64,000 nucleotides of DNA from Edaphobacter paludis (GTDB lineage Bacteria > Acidobacteriota > Terriglobia > Terriglobales > Acidobacteriaceae), in contig NZ_CP121194.1 in the NCBI RefSeq assembly GCF_039993895.1, positions 3,038,001-3,102,000 of the forward strand, read 5' to 3'. Each line of letters begins with the position of its first letter. Position 1 is the stretch's first letter. This document shows positions 9,567-17,955 of this stretch, piece by piece. The position numbers were made by a program, and so were the translations under genes. Under the pieces are notes generated by a model. It saw nothing but the letters and a program-made list of their open reading frames with translations, was not told the DNA's origin and did no database searches.

Positions 9567-9594
9567 GAAAGGGACAGCCTGAGCCGTCCCTTTC
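9567..9594. terminator. Terminator between the secreted protein gene and the cold-shock gene
   Basis: Hairpin GAAAGGGAC (9567-9575) paired with GTCCCTTTC (9586-9594), followed on the plus strand by a T-rich run (cttttttgtttc). It lies between convergent genes. Confidence 0.8.
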
Positions 9595-9629
9595 GCAAAT
9601 CTTTTTTGTTTCTGTGGTGTCTCTAAAGA

Positions 9630-9830
9630 CTAGAGAGGCTGGACGTCAGACGCCTGCCATCCCTTGGGTCCTTTGACCACGTTGAATTGTACGGCCTGGC
9701 CTTCCTGAAGGCTTTTGAAACCGTTTGAATTGATCGCCGAGTAGTGTACGAATACATCCTCGCCGTTCTGACGGCTGATAAAGCCAAACCCCTTGGCATC
9801 GTTAAACCACTTTACTGTTCCCTGTTCCAT
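9630..9830 (-). CDS. Cold-shock domain protein (66 aa)
   Basis: A single OB-fold cold-shock domain that binds single-stranded RNA or DNA as an RNA chaperone. RNP1 is visible as KGFGFISR and RNP2 as DVFVHYSAI, with GTVKWFN at the start. The full length of 66 aa is normal for CspA-type proteins. The ATG at 9830 was chosen over upstream in-frame starts because it begins exactly at the domain and has AAGGAAAG in front. Whether it is cold-inducible cannot be told from sequence. Confidence 0.95.
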   Translation of the reverse strand: MEQGTVKWFNDAKGFGFISRQNGEDVFVHYSAINSNGFKSLQEGQAVQFNVVKGPKGWQASDVQPL

Positions 9831-10025
9831 TGTTTCTTTCCTTGTACTACTTATGAATTTCCGTAGATCCAAATCGGGGTTCTTACACTGGCTTGCGCTG
9901 CAGAAAACCAATCTGTTTCAAACGATGTGGAAAGGTTAGCACATTTGCCAAGTTTTTTAATCAAAAGCGGAAAATACTTTATTTACTCACTTTAAGGTGT
10001 AGCGCTTTTGACCATGCAAACAAAG

Positions 10026-10808
10026 CTATTTATTGGACGGAAGATGTGAGTGGACAATCTGTTCCGCCTGAGCGAGGACTTCTTCGAGGGTCATGGTGGT
10101 GGAATCGAGTACGACAGCGTCGGGTGCAGGTTGAAGGGGAGATTCGGCGCGGTGGCGGTCGCGGTAGTCGCGTTCCTTGAGGTCGCGGAGGATGGCTTCT
10201 TCGGCGACGCGCTGCTGCTCAGCAGATTGTGGCTCGGGGATCTGGCGGTCTGAGTTCTGTGGAATCGTGGGTGACTCCGTGGGAACGGTCTGACGGTAGC
10301 GGCGATTGCCGCGAACCTCAGGTGCGGCGTCGAGAAAGATCTTCACTTCTGCGTCGGGAAAGACGGCGGTGCCGATGTCGCGGCCTTCCATGACGACCCC
10401 GCCCTGCTCGCCGAGCGCGCGCTGCTGAAGCACCATCCAGGCGCGGAGGTTGTGGTGAATCGAGATCTGCGAGGCGGCGGAAGTGACGTCCTGATCGCGG
10501 ATGCGGCGGGAGACGTCGATTCCGTCGAGCAGCACGCGGTTGCCCTCAAGCTGCGGTTCGAGAGTGATGCGGGTGTGATTAGCGAGCTCGAGCAGAGGAG
10601 CCTCTTCGTCGAAGGCAAAATCGTTTTCGATCGCCTTGAGCGCGAGGGCGCGGTACATCGCCCCGGTTTCGAGATTGAGGAAGCCGAAACGGCGGGCGAG
10701 GTGGGCGGCCAGAGTGCTTTTGCCTGCGCCAGCTGGGCCGTCAATGGCGATGACGGGCCGCTGGCGTTTGCTGCGCTCAGGCTGAGAGGTAGCGGGGGAT
10801 GGCGTCAT
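10026..10808 (-). CDS. cmk: Cytidylate kinase (260 aa)
   Basis: Phosphorylates CMP and dCMP with ATP in pyrimidine nucleotide salvage. The P-loop GPAGAGKST lies near residue 25, followed by NLETGAMYRALA (NMP-binding) and EGRDIGTAVFPDA. The ERDYRDRHR block near the C-terminus is the LID-region Arg motif. About 20 extra residues rich in Pro, Gln and Ser (PTIPQNSDRQIPEPQS) are inserted between RRYRQ and the LID helix, compared with E. coli Cmk. The start overlaps the stop of the upstream disordered-protein gene by 4 nt (ATGA), indicating translational coupling. Confidence 0.95.
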   Translation of the reverse strand: MTPSPATSQPERSKRQRPVIAIDGPAGAGKSTLAAHLARRFGFLNLETGAMYRALALKAIENDFAFDEEAPLLELANHTRITLEPQLEGNRVLLDGIDVSRRIRDQDVTSAASQISIHHNLRAWMVLQQRALGEQGGVVMEGRDIGTAVFPDAEVKIFLDAAPEVRGNRRYRQTVPTESPTIPQNSDRQIPEPQSAEQQRVAEEAILRDLKERDYRDRHRAESPLQPAPDAVVLDSTTMTLEEVLAQAEQIVHSHLPSNK

Positions 10809-13066
10809 TCGGCGGAGGCACCTTTTTCAGGTTTGAATTTACGCGCTGGCGCCCGTTTGCCGAAGGGTTTTTTGTTGCCCTTGAACTTATCGAAGGTGTT
10901 GGCCGGCTTGCCGGATTCGCCTGCAGCAGATCTGCCGTAGGGCTTTTTGCCGCCGAAGCTGCTGCCGGACTTTCCGGCGTAGCTTCCACCCGATTTGCTG
11001 TACGGCTTCTTCGCTCCGAAGCCGCCCGAGGGTTTGCCTGCGTAGCTGCCTGAACCTTCGGGGCGGAAGGGACGGCTGGGGCGTTCACCACGATCTGAGG
11101 AGAAGGGACGCGCTGGCCGATCCGGCCGGTCGGAAGAGAACGAACGAGCGGGACGGTCGGGACGATCGGATCTCTCCGGACGGTCGGAAGAAAATGGACG
11201 GGAGGGACGGTCCGAGAAGGGACGCGCAGGTCGGTCGCCCCGGGGTGCGTCGAATTTGCGGAAAGGCGGGCCGCTGGGGCGTTCACCGCGTCCGCTACGC
11301 TCGCCACGGTCATCGCGGTCGCGGGAGAAGCTCGGCTTGCCGCCGAAACGGGATGGGCCTGCGCCGCCTTCGCGGGGAGGGCGGGGGCTGAAGCTGCCGG
11401 TTGTGCGCGGACCTCCGAAGGCAGGCTTGTCGCCAAAGGTTCGGCGCGGGGGACGGGAGTCGCTGTCGCCCTCAGGACGCGGGGTGAACTCGCGGCGCGG
11501 CGGACGGGAGTCGCCAAAGTCACGACGCGGGGGGCGCGAGTCCCCAAAATCACGCCGAGGTGGGCGCGAATCGCCGAAGTCGCGGCGCGGGGGACGGCTA
11601 TCCCCGAAGTCGCGACGGGGTGGACGGCTGTCGCCGCGATCAAAGGATTTTCCGGCGAAGCCTTCACGCTTGCGGTCGAAGGTTCCGGGTTTGGAGAAGG
11701 TACTGCGAGGCGGGCGAGAGTCGCCCGATTCGCCCTCGCGAGGGAATGGAGGCCGGCTGCTGGGACGGTCGCTGCGGAAAGCCGGTTTGCTGCCGAAGGA
11801 CGGCTTGTTTCCAAAGGACGGTCTCGATCCAAAAGCAGGGCGTTTCCCTTCCCGGTCAAAGCTGGGCTTGCGGGTGTAGGGGCGAGGTGCGTCGCCGCTC
11901 GCCGCGTCTTCGCCGCGTACGGTCGAAGGTGTGCGCGATGCAGCGAGGCGGTCTGCCTTCTCCTCTTCCCAGGGCTTGGTGAAGCTGGGGCGGTCGGGGC
12001 GGTTGGACTCGCGGGTGAAGGGACGGCGCTCGCGGTTGGAGGTCTCAAACGGCTTGTTTACAAACCCTGTCCCGACCTTGCGAGGCTTGGGAACAAACTT
12101 CTTGATGCGGTCGGAGGATTCGGTTTCGCCTTCCGCTTCGGCGGCGATGGCAAATGCGTTGGCATCGTCGGGCGCGGGCGCGGCAATAGCGAGGAACTCG
12201 GGAAGTTCTCCGTTGACATGGAGGACGGTGCGGCCTTCGATGGCGATGGTTTCGAGCTGACGGGCCGACATGAGCGCGTGGACGACGTCACGGATTCGCG
12301 AACGGGCGGCTACAGGCGAGAGGAAGGTTTCTACGTCGTCTTCGGTGGCTACGATTGCCTGGCCAAGATAGAGAGAGGTGAGTGCCGAGAGTGCAGTCGG
12401 CTGGCCTGCGTTGGCTCCCGCCTTGATCTGCTTGGTGAAGCGCGTGGTGGTCAGCTCCCAGAGGGTAGCGGCACCATCGGACTGTGGGATAGGAATGACG
12501 CGGAGATGCTGCCAGAGTTCGGTAAGGGCGCGAAGGACGGCGGCCTCGGTGACCTCTTTGCCAAGCTGCGTTGCGAGGTCGTAGGCGCTCATAGTAATGC
12601 GCTCTACCAGCAGGTTGTAAGTGGCAAGGGCCAGCGGGGAGACTTTGGCCGCTCCGCTGGTGGTGGGAGGCTGCTTCCAGGCCTTGTCGCCGCGGAGCGT
12701 GAAGATGTAGGGGAACGCCAGGGGGGAGACGATGAAGTCTGGCGTCTCGGTGCCGGTGCCACTGGGAGTGCCAAGGAGGTTGAGCGGGATCGCTCCGCCG
12801 TCTGCGATGAGGCGGGCCAGGAGGCTGCGCGGCTCGTCGGTCTCGGCCAGTGTAGGCGCGGCGTTCGGTGTGCCGAGGATGGCCTCCACGAAGGTCGGCG
12901 CGGGCGATGGGATCTGCTGGGCGCGCGAGGTGTAGAGGACCAGGCCAGAGGCGTTGAGCCAGTCGCGGAGCATGTTGATGGTGAGAATGGGTTCGGCGTT
13001 CTGGTGCCAGTGGGTGAGGCGGGCGGCGGCGAGCTGGTCAGCCGTGGAGTTGCTTAGGTTACTCAA
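10805..13066 (-). CDS. Protein with winged-helix-like N-terminus and long disordered basic tail (753 aa)
   Basis: Not a family I can name. Residues 1-330 look globular, with alpha-helical stretches and two regions (about 160-220 and 240-300) with the spacing of winged-helix domains. Residues about 340-753 are low complexity, rich in Arg, Pro, Gly, Ser, Asp and Phe. They include five tandem GDSRPPRRDF units (30-bp repeats at 11486-11635) and many DRPxRPFSSDRP, KPSFG and GGKKPYG motifs. Such RGG/RPP tails typify RNA-binding, condensate-forming proteins. It is translationally coupled to cmk. A role in RNA metabolism is inference. DNA binding is also possible. Confidence 0.75.
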   Translation of the reverse strand: MSNLSNSTADQLAAARLTHWHQNAEPILTINMLRDWLNASGLVLYTSRAQQIPSPAPTFVEAILGTPNAAPTLAETDEPRSLLARLIADGGAIPLNLLGTPSGTGTETPDFIVSPLAFPYIFTLRGDKAWKQPPTTSGAAKVSPLALATYNLLVERITMSAYDLATQLGKEVTEAAVLRALTELWQHLRVIPIPQSDGAATLWELTTTRFTKQIKAGANAGQPTALSALTSLYLGQAIVATEDDVETFLSPVAARSRIRDVVHALMSARQLETIAIEGRTVLHVNGELPEFLAIAAPAPDDANAFAIAAEAEGETESSDRIKKFVPKPRKVGTGFVNKPFETSNRERRPFTRESNRPDRPSFTKPWEEEKADRLAASRTPSTVRGEDAASGDAPRPYTRKPSFDREGKRPAFGSRPSFGNKPSFGSKPAFRSDRPSSRPPFPREGESGDSRPPRSTFSKPGTFDRKREGFAGKSFDRGDSRPPRRDFGDSRPPRRDFGDSRPPRRDFGDSRPPRRDFGDSRPPRREFTPRPEGDSDSRPPRRTFGDKPAFGGPRTTGSFSPRPPREGGAGPSRFGGKPSFSRDRDDRGERSGRGERPSGPPFRKFDAPRGDRPARPFSDRPSRPFSSDRPERSDRPDRPARSFSSDRPDRPARPFSSDRGERPSRPFRPEGSGSYAGKPSGGFGAKKPYSKSGGSYAGKSGSSFGGKKPYGRSAAGESGKPANTFDKFKGNKKPFGKRAPARKFKPEKGASAE
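11486..11635 (-). repeat. Five tandem 30-bp coding repeats (GDSRPPRRDF units)
   Basis: Contiguous in-frame 30-bp units at 11486-11515, 11516-11545, 11546-11575, 11576-11605 and 11606-11635. They differ mostly at synonymous positions, and the unit at 11486 (last in protein order) ends REF instead of RDF. This pattern suggests selection on the peptide, not recent slippage. Confidence 0.9.
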
Positions 13067-13637
13067 GGTGTTGCCTTCCTGCTGGGGCGAAACTACCGCG
13101 CGACAGCAATTCTCCAGCCTGAGCTGAAGAAGGACGATCTGATGATCTTTGGTTCGACGGGGAGGGTAGGCGATCTATTCGCTGAACCCCACCGCACATT
13201 TATAAGAATACTCAAGGTCGAGAGTCGGTCTGGGGGCGTTGAAGCCTTGGCAGGTATGTACCCCCCCTCCTACTTAAGTCCTAAAGTATTGGAACCAGAA
13301 GGTTTAAGTCTGGAATTCCATCCAGGCCATTTTTAAAACGAACACCCGGCTTGGCCGGGTCTCTGTCTTCTGTACTTGATTAAAGTTTACCAGCAATGTC
13401 AAGGATTGGATTGTGTGAACGGAGTAGGTTGCGGAATAAACCGTAGCCGAAAACCGTACCTCAGGGGCTAAAGCCCCATTCAGACAGAGCAGTTACGGCA
13501 CGGCTGAAGCCGTGCCGTAAGCAAAGCTTGCTATTTGCGGTGAAGCCGTGCCCTTAAGCAAAACTGACTATTTCGCAGCCTGTGAAGGCGTGCCCTTAAG
13601 CAAAAGGGGAGATGGGCACTCTGCTCTGAGCACTGCC
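13067..13637. other. Repeat-rich intergenic region upstream of the disordered-protein gene
   Basis: 571 nt without a credible gene. It contains a C-run element (about 13256-13330), a hairpin ACCCGGC-TTG-GCCGGGT at 13344-13360, and the palindromic repeat cluster at 13464-13610. The promoter for the minus-strand gene starting at 13066 should lie here, but I could not identify it confidently. Confidence 0.5.
13464..13610. repeat. Palindromic intergenic repeat cluster
   Basis: GGGGCTAAAGCCCC (13464-13477) is followed by a perfect 28-nt palindrome at 13493-13520 (13-nt arms, core GGCACGGCTGA). Three imperfect direct repeats begin TGAAGSCGTGCC and continue into TTAAGCAAAA or TAAGCAAA; they start at 13505, 13541 and 13583. 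This looks like a mosaic of short REP-like dispersed elements. Confidence 0.75.
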
Positions 13638-15560
13638 TTATATCCGCTGAAAGGCTTTAGCGATGTCTTTATGCGAGTAGCGCAGGGCGATGGGGCGGCC
13701 ATGCGGACAGCTGGTGGGATGCTCGGTTTTTCCCAGTTCGGTGAGCAGCCAGTCGATCTTTGCGGGGTCGAGGGGCATGTTGATTTTGATGGCCGCGTGG
13801 CAGGCGATGCTGGCAGCGATGCGACGGCGGCGAGTCTCGGAGTTCTCCGCCTGCTGCTCGCGGTCGGGAACGGCGAGGACTTCTTCGAGCATTCGTTCGA
13901 GCTCCCTGCCTTCGAGGCCTACCGGAGCAGCCTTAATGGCGATGGTGCTGGGGCCGAAGGGTTCGGCTTCAAAGCCGTTGCGGTCAAGCTCGTCGGCAAG
14001 GCGGGCGAAGGTGACCATCTGTGCGGGGAGGAGATCGACCAGCACGGGCATCAGCAGACGTTGGCGCTGGACCTGCTCCACCTCACGGGCGCGGAGAATC
14101 TTCTCGAACAGGACGCGCTCGTGGGCGACGTGCTGGTCGACGATCCAGAGGCCTTCGTCGTTGACGGCGAGGATGAAGGAGTCGCGGAGCTGGCCCAGGG
14201 GCTTCAGTGTGGCGAGAGCGTTGAGGGTTTCGCTTTCGTTCGGCGATTCCTCAGTTTCGTAGCCGACGGGGATTTGCACTTCGGGGAAGGCGAGGCGGCC
14301 GGGGGATTCGGATACTTGGGGAGCAGCCAGATTGAAAGGAACGGTGTCGGCTGAGGTTGGATCGGCGTCGGATTGGGGCTGCCCATTTGGCTCAAAGACG
14401 GGTTGTGATGGGCCATCGCTCATGGGGCTTACATCAAGCAGCAACGAAGCGCTGGCGTGCGGAGTGTTGTGCAGAGCGGCGGCGAAGCTGGCCACAGGGC
14501 GGCTCTGCATGAGCGTGGTGCGGACGGTATCGCGGATGAAGTCGTGGACGAAGCTGGACTGGCGGAAGCGGACCTCGGTTTTGGCAGGATGAACGTTGAC
14601 GTCTACCTCTTGCGGCGGCATTTCGAGAAAGAGGAGAACCACGGGAAAGGAGGTCGGCGGAATGATGTTGCGGTAGGCCTCGTTGAGCGCGTGGAGGACG
14701 AGCTTGTCGCGGACGAGGCGGTGATTGACGAAGACGTAGACGGAGTTGCGGTTGAGCTTTTGCAGCTCGGGCTTGGAGACGAAGCCGGTGATGCGGAGGT
14801 AGCCGGGATCGGGCGGCGTGTAGTCCTGCTCGCGCTTCCAGGGTGGAGGCTCGGGGAGACCAGCGCGGGTGAAGTCGAGCTCGGCGGTGGTGGGCAGCAT
14901 GAGGTTCGAGGTCTCGCGGCCAAAGATCTGGAAGAGGCGGTCGGAGCTATTACTGACTGCGGGCGCTATGAGCAGGGCCTGAGTCGCGCTGTGCAGCTCG
15001 AAGTGTTTTGTCGGATGGGCAAGGGCGTAGTGAGTGACGAGAGCAGCGATGTGCGAGAGCTCGGTCTGCTCGGAGCGGAGGAATTTGCGGCGGGCGGGAG
15101 TGTTGAAGAAGAGGTCGCGGATGGTGATGGTGGTTCCGGCGGGCAGGCCCGCCTCTTCGACGCGGAGGATGTTGCCTCCGGCGATCTCGACCAGGGTTCC
15201 GGCTGCATCTTCCGCTGCGCGAGTTTCGAGGGTGAGTCGGGAGACGCTGGCGATGCTTGGCAGCGCCTCGCCACGGAAGCCAAGGGTGGCGATGGAAAGC
15301 AGGTCGTCGGAGGTGCGGAGCTTGCTGGTGGCATGACGCTCGAAGGCAAGCAGAGCGTCGTCCTTGACCATGCCGTGGCCGTTGTCGGCGATGCGGATGA
15401 GCTTGCGACCTCCGGCTTCGACCTCGATGCGGATGCGGGTGGCACCGGCGTCGATGGAGTTCTCAAGCAGCTCTTTGACGACTGAGGCTGGGCGTTCGAC
15501 GACTTCTCCGGCGGCTATCTGGTTGGCTACCAGGTCAGAGAGGATTCGGATACGGCCCAT
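13638..15560 (-). CDS. mutL: DNA mismatch repair protein MutL (640 aa)
   Basis: Matchmaker ATPase of mismatch repair. The N-terminal GHKL ATPase motifs are ELLENSIDAGA, IADNGHGM, and ATSKL plus TLGFRGEAL. The C-terminal domain keeps the endonuclease motif as DQHVAHERVLFE (consensus DQHAX2EX4E with A to V), plus ACHAAIK, CPHGRPI and the final FQRI. It is therefore probably a nicking MutL, as in bacteria without MutH. The middle linker (about residues 380-440) is variable. The ATG start gives a normal N-terminus (IRILSDLVANQIAAGEVV). Confidence 0.96.
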   Translation of the reverse strand: MGRIRILSDLVANQIAAGEVVERPASVVKELLENSIDAGATRIRIEVEAGGRKLIRIADNGHGMVKDDALLAFERHATSKLRTSDDLLSIATLGFRGEALPSIASVSRLTLETRAAEDAAGTLVEIAGGNILRVEEAGLPAGTTITIRDLFFNTPARRKFLRSEQTELSHIAALVTHYALAHPTKHFELHSATQALLIAPAVSNSSDRLFQIFGRETSNLMLPTTAELDFTRAGLPEPPPWKREQDYTPPDPGYLRITGFVSKPELQKLNRNSVYVFVNHRLVRDKLVLHALNEAYRNIIPPTSFPVVLLFLEMPPQEVDVNVHPAKTEVRFRQSSFVHDFIRDTVRTTLMQSRPVASFAAALHNTPHASASLLLDVSPMSDGPSQPVFEPNGQPQSDADPTSADTVPFNLAAPQVSESPGRLAFPEVQIPVGYETEESPNESETLNALATLKPLGQLRDSFILAVNDEGLWIVDQHVAHERVLFEKILRAREVEQVQRQRLLMPVLVDLLPAQMVTFARLADELDRNGFEAEPFGPSTIAIKAAPVGLEGRELERMLEEVLAVPDREQQAENSETRRRRIAASIACHAAIKINMPLDPAKIDWLLTELGKTEHPTSCPHGRPIALRYSHKDIAKAFQRI

Positions 15561-15624
15561 AGAGTGCGATTGTACGGGAGCGCGGTGTGCGAATCCCGCT
15601 GGGATGGGGTGGGGGACAAAAAAG

Positions 15625-15651
15625 TGGCCGCCCCTGTGAGAAGGGCGGCCA
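15625..15651 (-). terminator. Terminator of PEP-CTERM gene 2
   Basis: TGGCCGCCC/GGGCGGCCA 9-bp stem with a 9-nt loop, followed on the minus strand by CTTTTTTG. It lies directly after the PEP-CTERM stop and before mutL. Confidence 0.85.
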
Positions 15652-15665
15652 TAGGCGCTGGTTTG

Positions 15666-16256
15666 CTAAAGGGAGCGGATGGCCTGCGGCGCCATCCGGC
15701 GATAAAGGGTGGCTGCGGCGCCAAGAAGTCCGGTGGCGAACAGCAGAAGCGAAGAGGGCTCTGGAACCGGCGAAGGAGAGCCTGGATCGCCCTGGCCTGC
15801 GGTGAAGGTGCCATAGGAGGCAGCCTGGCCATTGTCGTAATAGAAGGCGTAGCCCGAGGTGGAATCGAGGGTGAAGCGGTTGGGAGTGGTTCCGATGGTC
15901 TCGGCGAAGGTGATGTCGTTGAGGTTCCCGTCAAGGAAGCGCACGAGGGTGGTTCCGTTCGCTCCAGCGAGGGAGAAGTTCTGGCCGTCGATATTGAAAG
16001 TAACGTCGAGCAGTTTGCCGTTGGCCTGGGTGTAATCGACCTGTCCGGTTGCGGGCGCGGCGCTGTCGACGGTGATGGTTCCGCTCCCACCGTAGAGCGA
16101 ACCTGAGCCGGGGGTGAGGGTCAGGTCGTAGGTGACGGGTGAGGCGTGCAGGGTGGCAGGCGCGCCCAGAGCAAGAACGGCTGCGCAGAGGGTGATGAGG
16201 GTGGCTTTGATGATTGTTGCTTTGCGGTTCCGGCGAGTTCCAGGCAGAGAGTGCAT
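15666..16256 (-). CDS. PEP-CTERM sorting domain protein 2 (196 aa)
   Basis: An exported exosortase substrate. The signal peptide spans residues 1-38 (basic RRNRK, then a hydrophobic core ending TLHAS). The C-terminal sorting signal is PVPEPSS, a hydrophobic helix (LLLFATGLLGAAATL), then YRRMAPQ. The body is a short, probably all-beta domain (GSGTITVDSA, DVTFNIDGQNFSLAG). The function is not known beyond surface or EPS association. It is preceded by a sigma-54-type promoter and has its own terminator, so it is probably monocistronic. Confidence 0.9.
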   Translation of the reverse strand: MHSLPGTRRNRKATIIKATLITLCAAVLALGAPATLHASPVTYDLTLTPGSGSLYGGSGTITVDSAAPATGQVDYTQANGKLLDVTFNIDGQNFSLAGANGTTLVRFLDGNLNDITFAETIGTTPNRFTLDSTSGYAFYYDNGQAASYGTFTAGQGDPGSPSPVPEPSSLLLFATGLLGAAATLYRRMAPQAIRSL

Positions 16257-16599
16257 TGAGAATCCTTCAAAAGAGATATGTACTGAATCACTGTCAACGT
16301 TCAGGTAGTAAGCATTTGGGTCGCCAAAGTTGCAGAAACGCTAATTTCAAAGAAAAGCTCAGTAAATGCAGATTGGGCTGTATTTGGCTCGATTTCCTGT
16401 CCCCTCATTTACCCACGTGTGCATTTTTTTGCCACTTCCAACCTAGACCGCTTGGTAGTTCCAAAAAATGGCTGGTGGCCAGACCACTTATAAGTTATGT
16501 ACACTTCGCTGGCTGAGAACTCGATGATTTTGCACGGATCTATTTTTTGGCTGGAAAACGGTATGACCACGTCGATACGACACATCAGGGAGAGAATGC
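16257..16599. other. Divergent promoter region, PEP-CTERM gene 2 and exported oxidoreductase
   Basis: 343 nt without a gene. It holds the minus-strand sigma-54 element at 16311-16326. The plus-strand promoter of the oxidoreductase gene is not clear. Confidence 0.5.
16311..16326 (-). promoter_or_regulatory. Sigma-54 (-24/-12) promoter of PEP-CTERM gene 2
   Basis: Read on the minus strand, TGGCGACCCAAATGCT: GG-N10-GC spacing, perfect TGGC at -24, and ATGCT at -12 (one mismatch to TTGCW). 55 nt separate the -12 GC from the start codon. Confidence 0.6.
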
Positions 16600-17955
16600 A
16601 TGGCATCGCAGGACACGAACCGAAGGGATTTTTTGAAGATAGGCAGCTCGGCGCTGGCGGCTACGGCCGTCTCCTGGAATGCAACGAGCTACGCGAGCAT
16701 TGTTGGAGCGAATGACCGGGTCAAGGTCGGGATTGTAGGCTGCGGCGACCGGATGAAGGGCGCCCTGATCCCTGCGTTTCAGGCAAATGCGAAGGACATG
16801 AACTTCGAGATCGTTGCGGTGTCCGATATCTGGAACCGGCGGCGGGAGGAAGGCGCTGCCTACATTCAAAAGCTGAGTGGCAACCAGATCGCGACGGTGC
16901 GGAACAATGACGAGCTTTATGCGCGCAAGGATGTGGATGCCGTTTTGGTAGCGACCGCTGACTTTCAACATGCTCGTCATGGGACGGAGGCTGTAAACGC
17001 CGGGCGCGATGCCTATGTTGAGAAGCCGACCGCCCACACGATGGAGGACGCTCGCCTGTTTCGCGCGGCGGTGCATAAGACGGGAAAGATCGTGCAGGTG
17101 GGTACGCAGCGGCGCAGCACTCCCAGCTATATGAAAGCTGCCGAGTACATCAAGTCGGGCAAGTTCGGCGACATCGTGATGGTGGAGATGACGTGGAATG
17201 TCAATCAGCCTGGGCGCTGGCGCAGGCCCGATGTGGTGCCGTTGTTGAAGGAAGAGGACACGGACTGGAAGCGCTACCTGATGAACCGTCCCTATGAGCC
17301 GTTCGATGCGCGGAAGTATCTTGAGTTCCGGCTGTTCTGGCCGTACTCCTCGGGGATACCCGACCAGTGGCTGGTGCACCAGATCGACACGGTCCACTGG
17401 TTCAGTGGATTGCCGCATCCGCGCAGCGTGGTGGCCAACGGCGGGATTTATCTGTGGAAGGACGGCCGCAAGAACTGGGACACGATGACGGCGGTCTTCG
17501 ACTATGGCCCGCTGGATGATCTGTCGAAGGGATTTCAGGTGCAATATACTTCGCGCTTCACGAATTCAGCGGGCGGGGTAAAGGAGCTGTACTACTCGAA
17601 TGGCGGGATGCTGGATATGTCGAAGCAGACGGTTACGCCTACGGGAGGCCTGACGGCGAAGTCGGCGGCCGAGATGAAGATGCAGCCGAATCTTCTGCCC
17701 AGCTTTCCGCTGGTGGAGCATGCAGAGGCGATGGAGACAGGCCTTGGCACCCACGTCGATTCGGAGACCTCGGCGAACATGCGCAACTGGATGGAGTGCG
17801 TGCGGTCGCGCAAGACGCCGAACGCCGACATCGAGGCCGGGTATAGCCACTCGATTGCGCTGTGCATGAATATTGCCGCCATCCAGACGGGGGAGAAGGT
17901 GACCTTCGACGATAAGACGCAGCAGGTGATGGCGGGGGGAAAGGTCCATGCATAA
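16600..17955 (+). CDS. Tat-exported Gfo/Idh/MocA family oxidoreductase (451 aa)
   Basis: An NAD(P)-dependent sugar oxidoreductase-type protein. The twin-arginine signal NRRDFLKIGSSALAAT (residues 7-23) directs folded export with cofactor. The Rossmann motif follows as KVGIVGCGDRMKG, and the catalytic EKP triad motif appears as VEKPTAHTMED. The C-terminal substrate domain contains DQWLVHQIDTVHW. An SD-like GGGAGAGA precedes the ATG. The 3' end overlaps the DUF6807 gene by 8 nt, so the two probably act together on an extracytoplasmic glycoside or sugar derivative (inference). Confidence 0.93.
   Translation: MASQDTNRRDFLKIGSSALAATAVSWNATSYASIVGANDRVKVGIVGCGDRMKGALIPAFQANAKDMNFEIVAVSDIWNRRREEGAAYIQKLSGNQIATVRNNDELYARKDVDAVLVATADFQHARHGTEAVNAGRDAYVEKPTAHTMEDARLFRAAVHKTGKIVQVGTQRRSTPSYMKAAEYIKSGKFGDIVMVEMTWNVNQPGRWRRPDVVPLLKEEDTDWKRYLMNRPYEPFDARKYLEFRLFWPYSSGIPDQWLVHQIDTVHWFSGLPHPRSVVANGGIYLWKDGRKNWDTMTAVFDYGPLDDLSKGFQVQYTSRFTNSAGGVKELYYSNGGMLDMSKQTVTPTGGLTAKSAAEMKMQPNLLPSFPLVEHAEAMETGLGTHVDSETSANMRNWMECVRSRKTPNADIEAGYSHSIALCMNIAAIQTGEKVTFDDKTQQVMAGGKVHA

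Noticed and set aside
11486-11635. Five regular 30-bp repeats, CRISPR-like in spacing
   Set aside because: Units are contiguous with no spacers, in frame, and encode a decapeptide repeat of a disordered protein.
13142-13336. 64-codon plus-strand open frame
   Set aside because: It overlaps the repeat-like C-run element, lacks a start signal and has no recognisable product.
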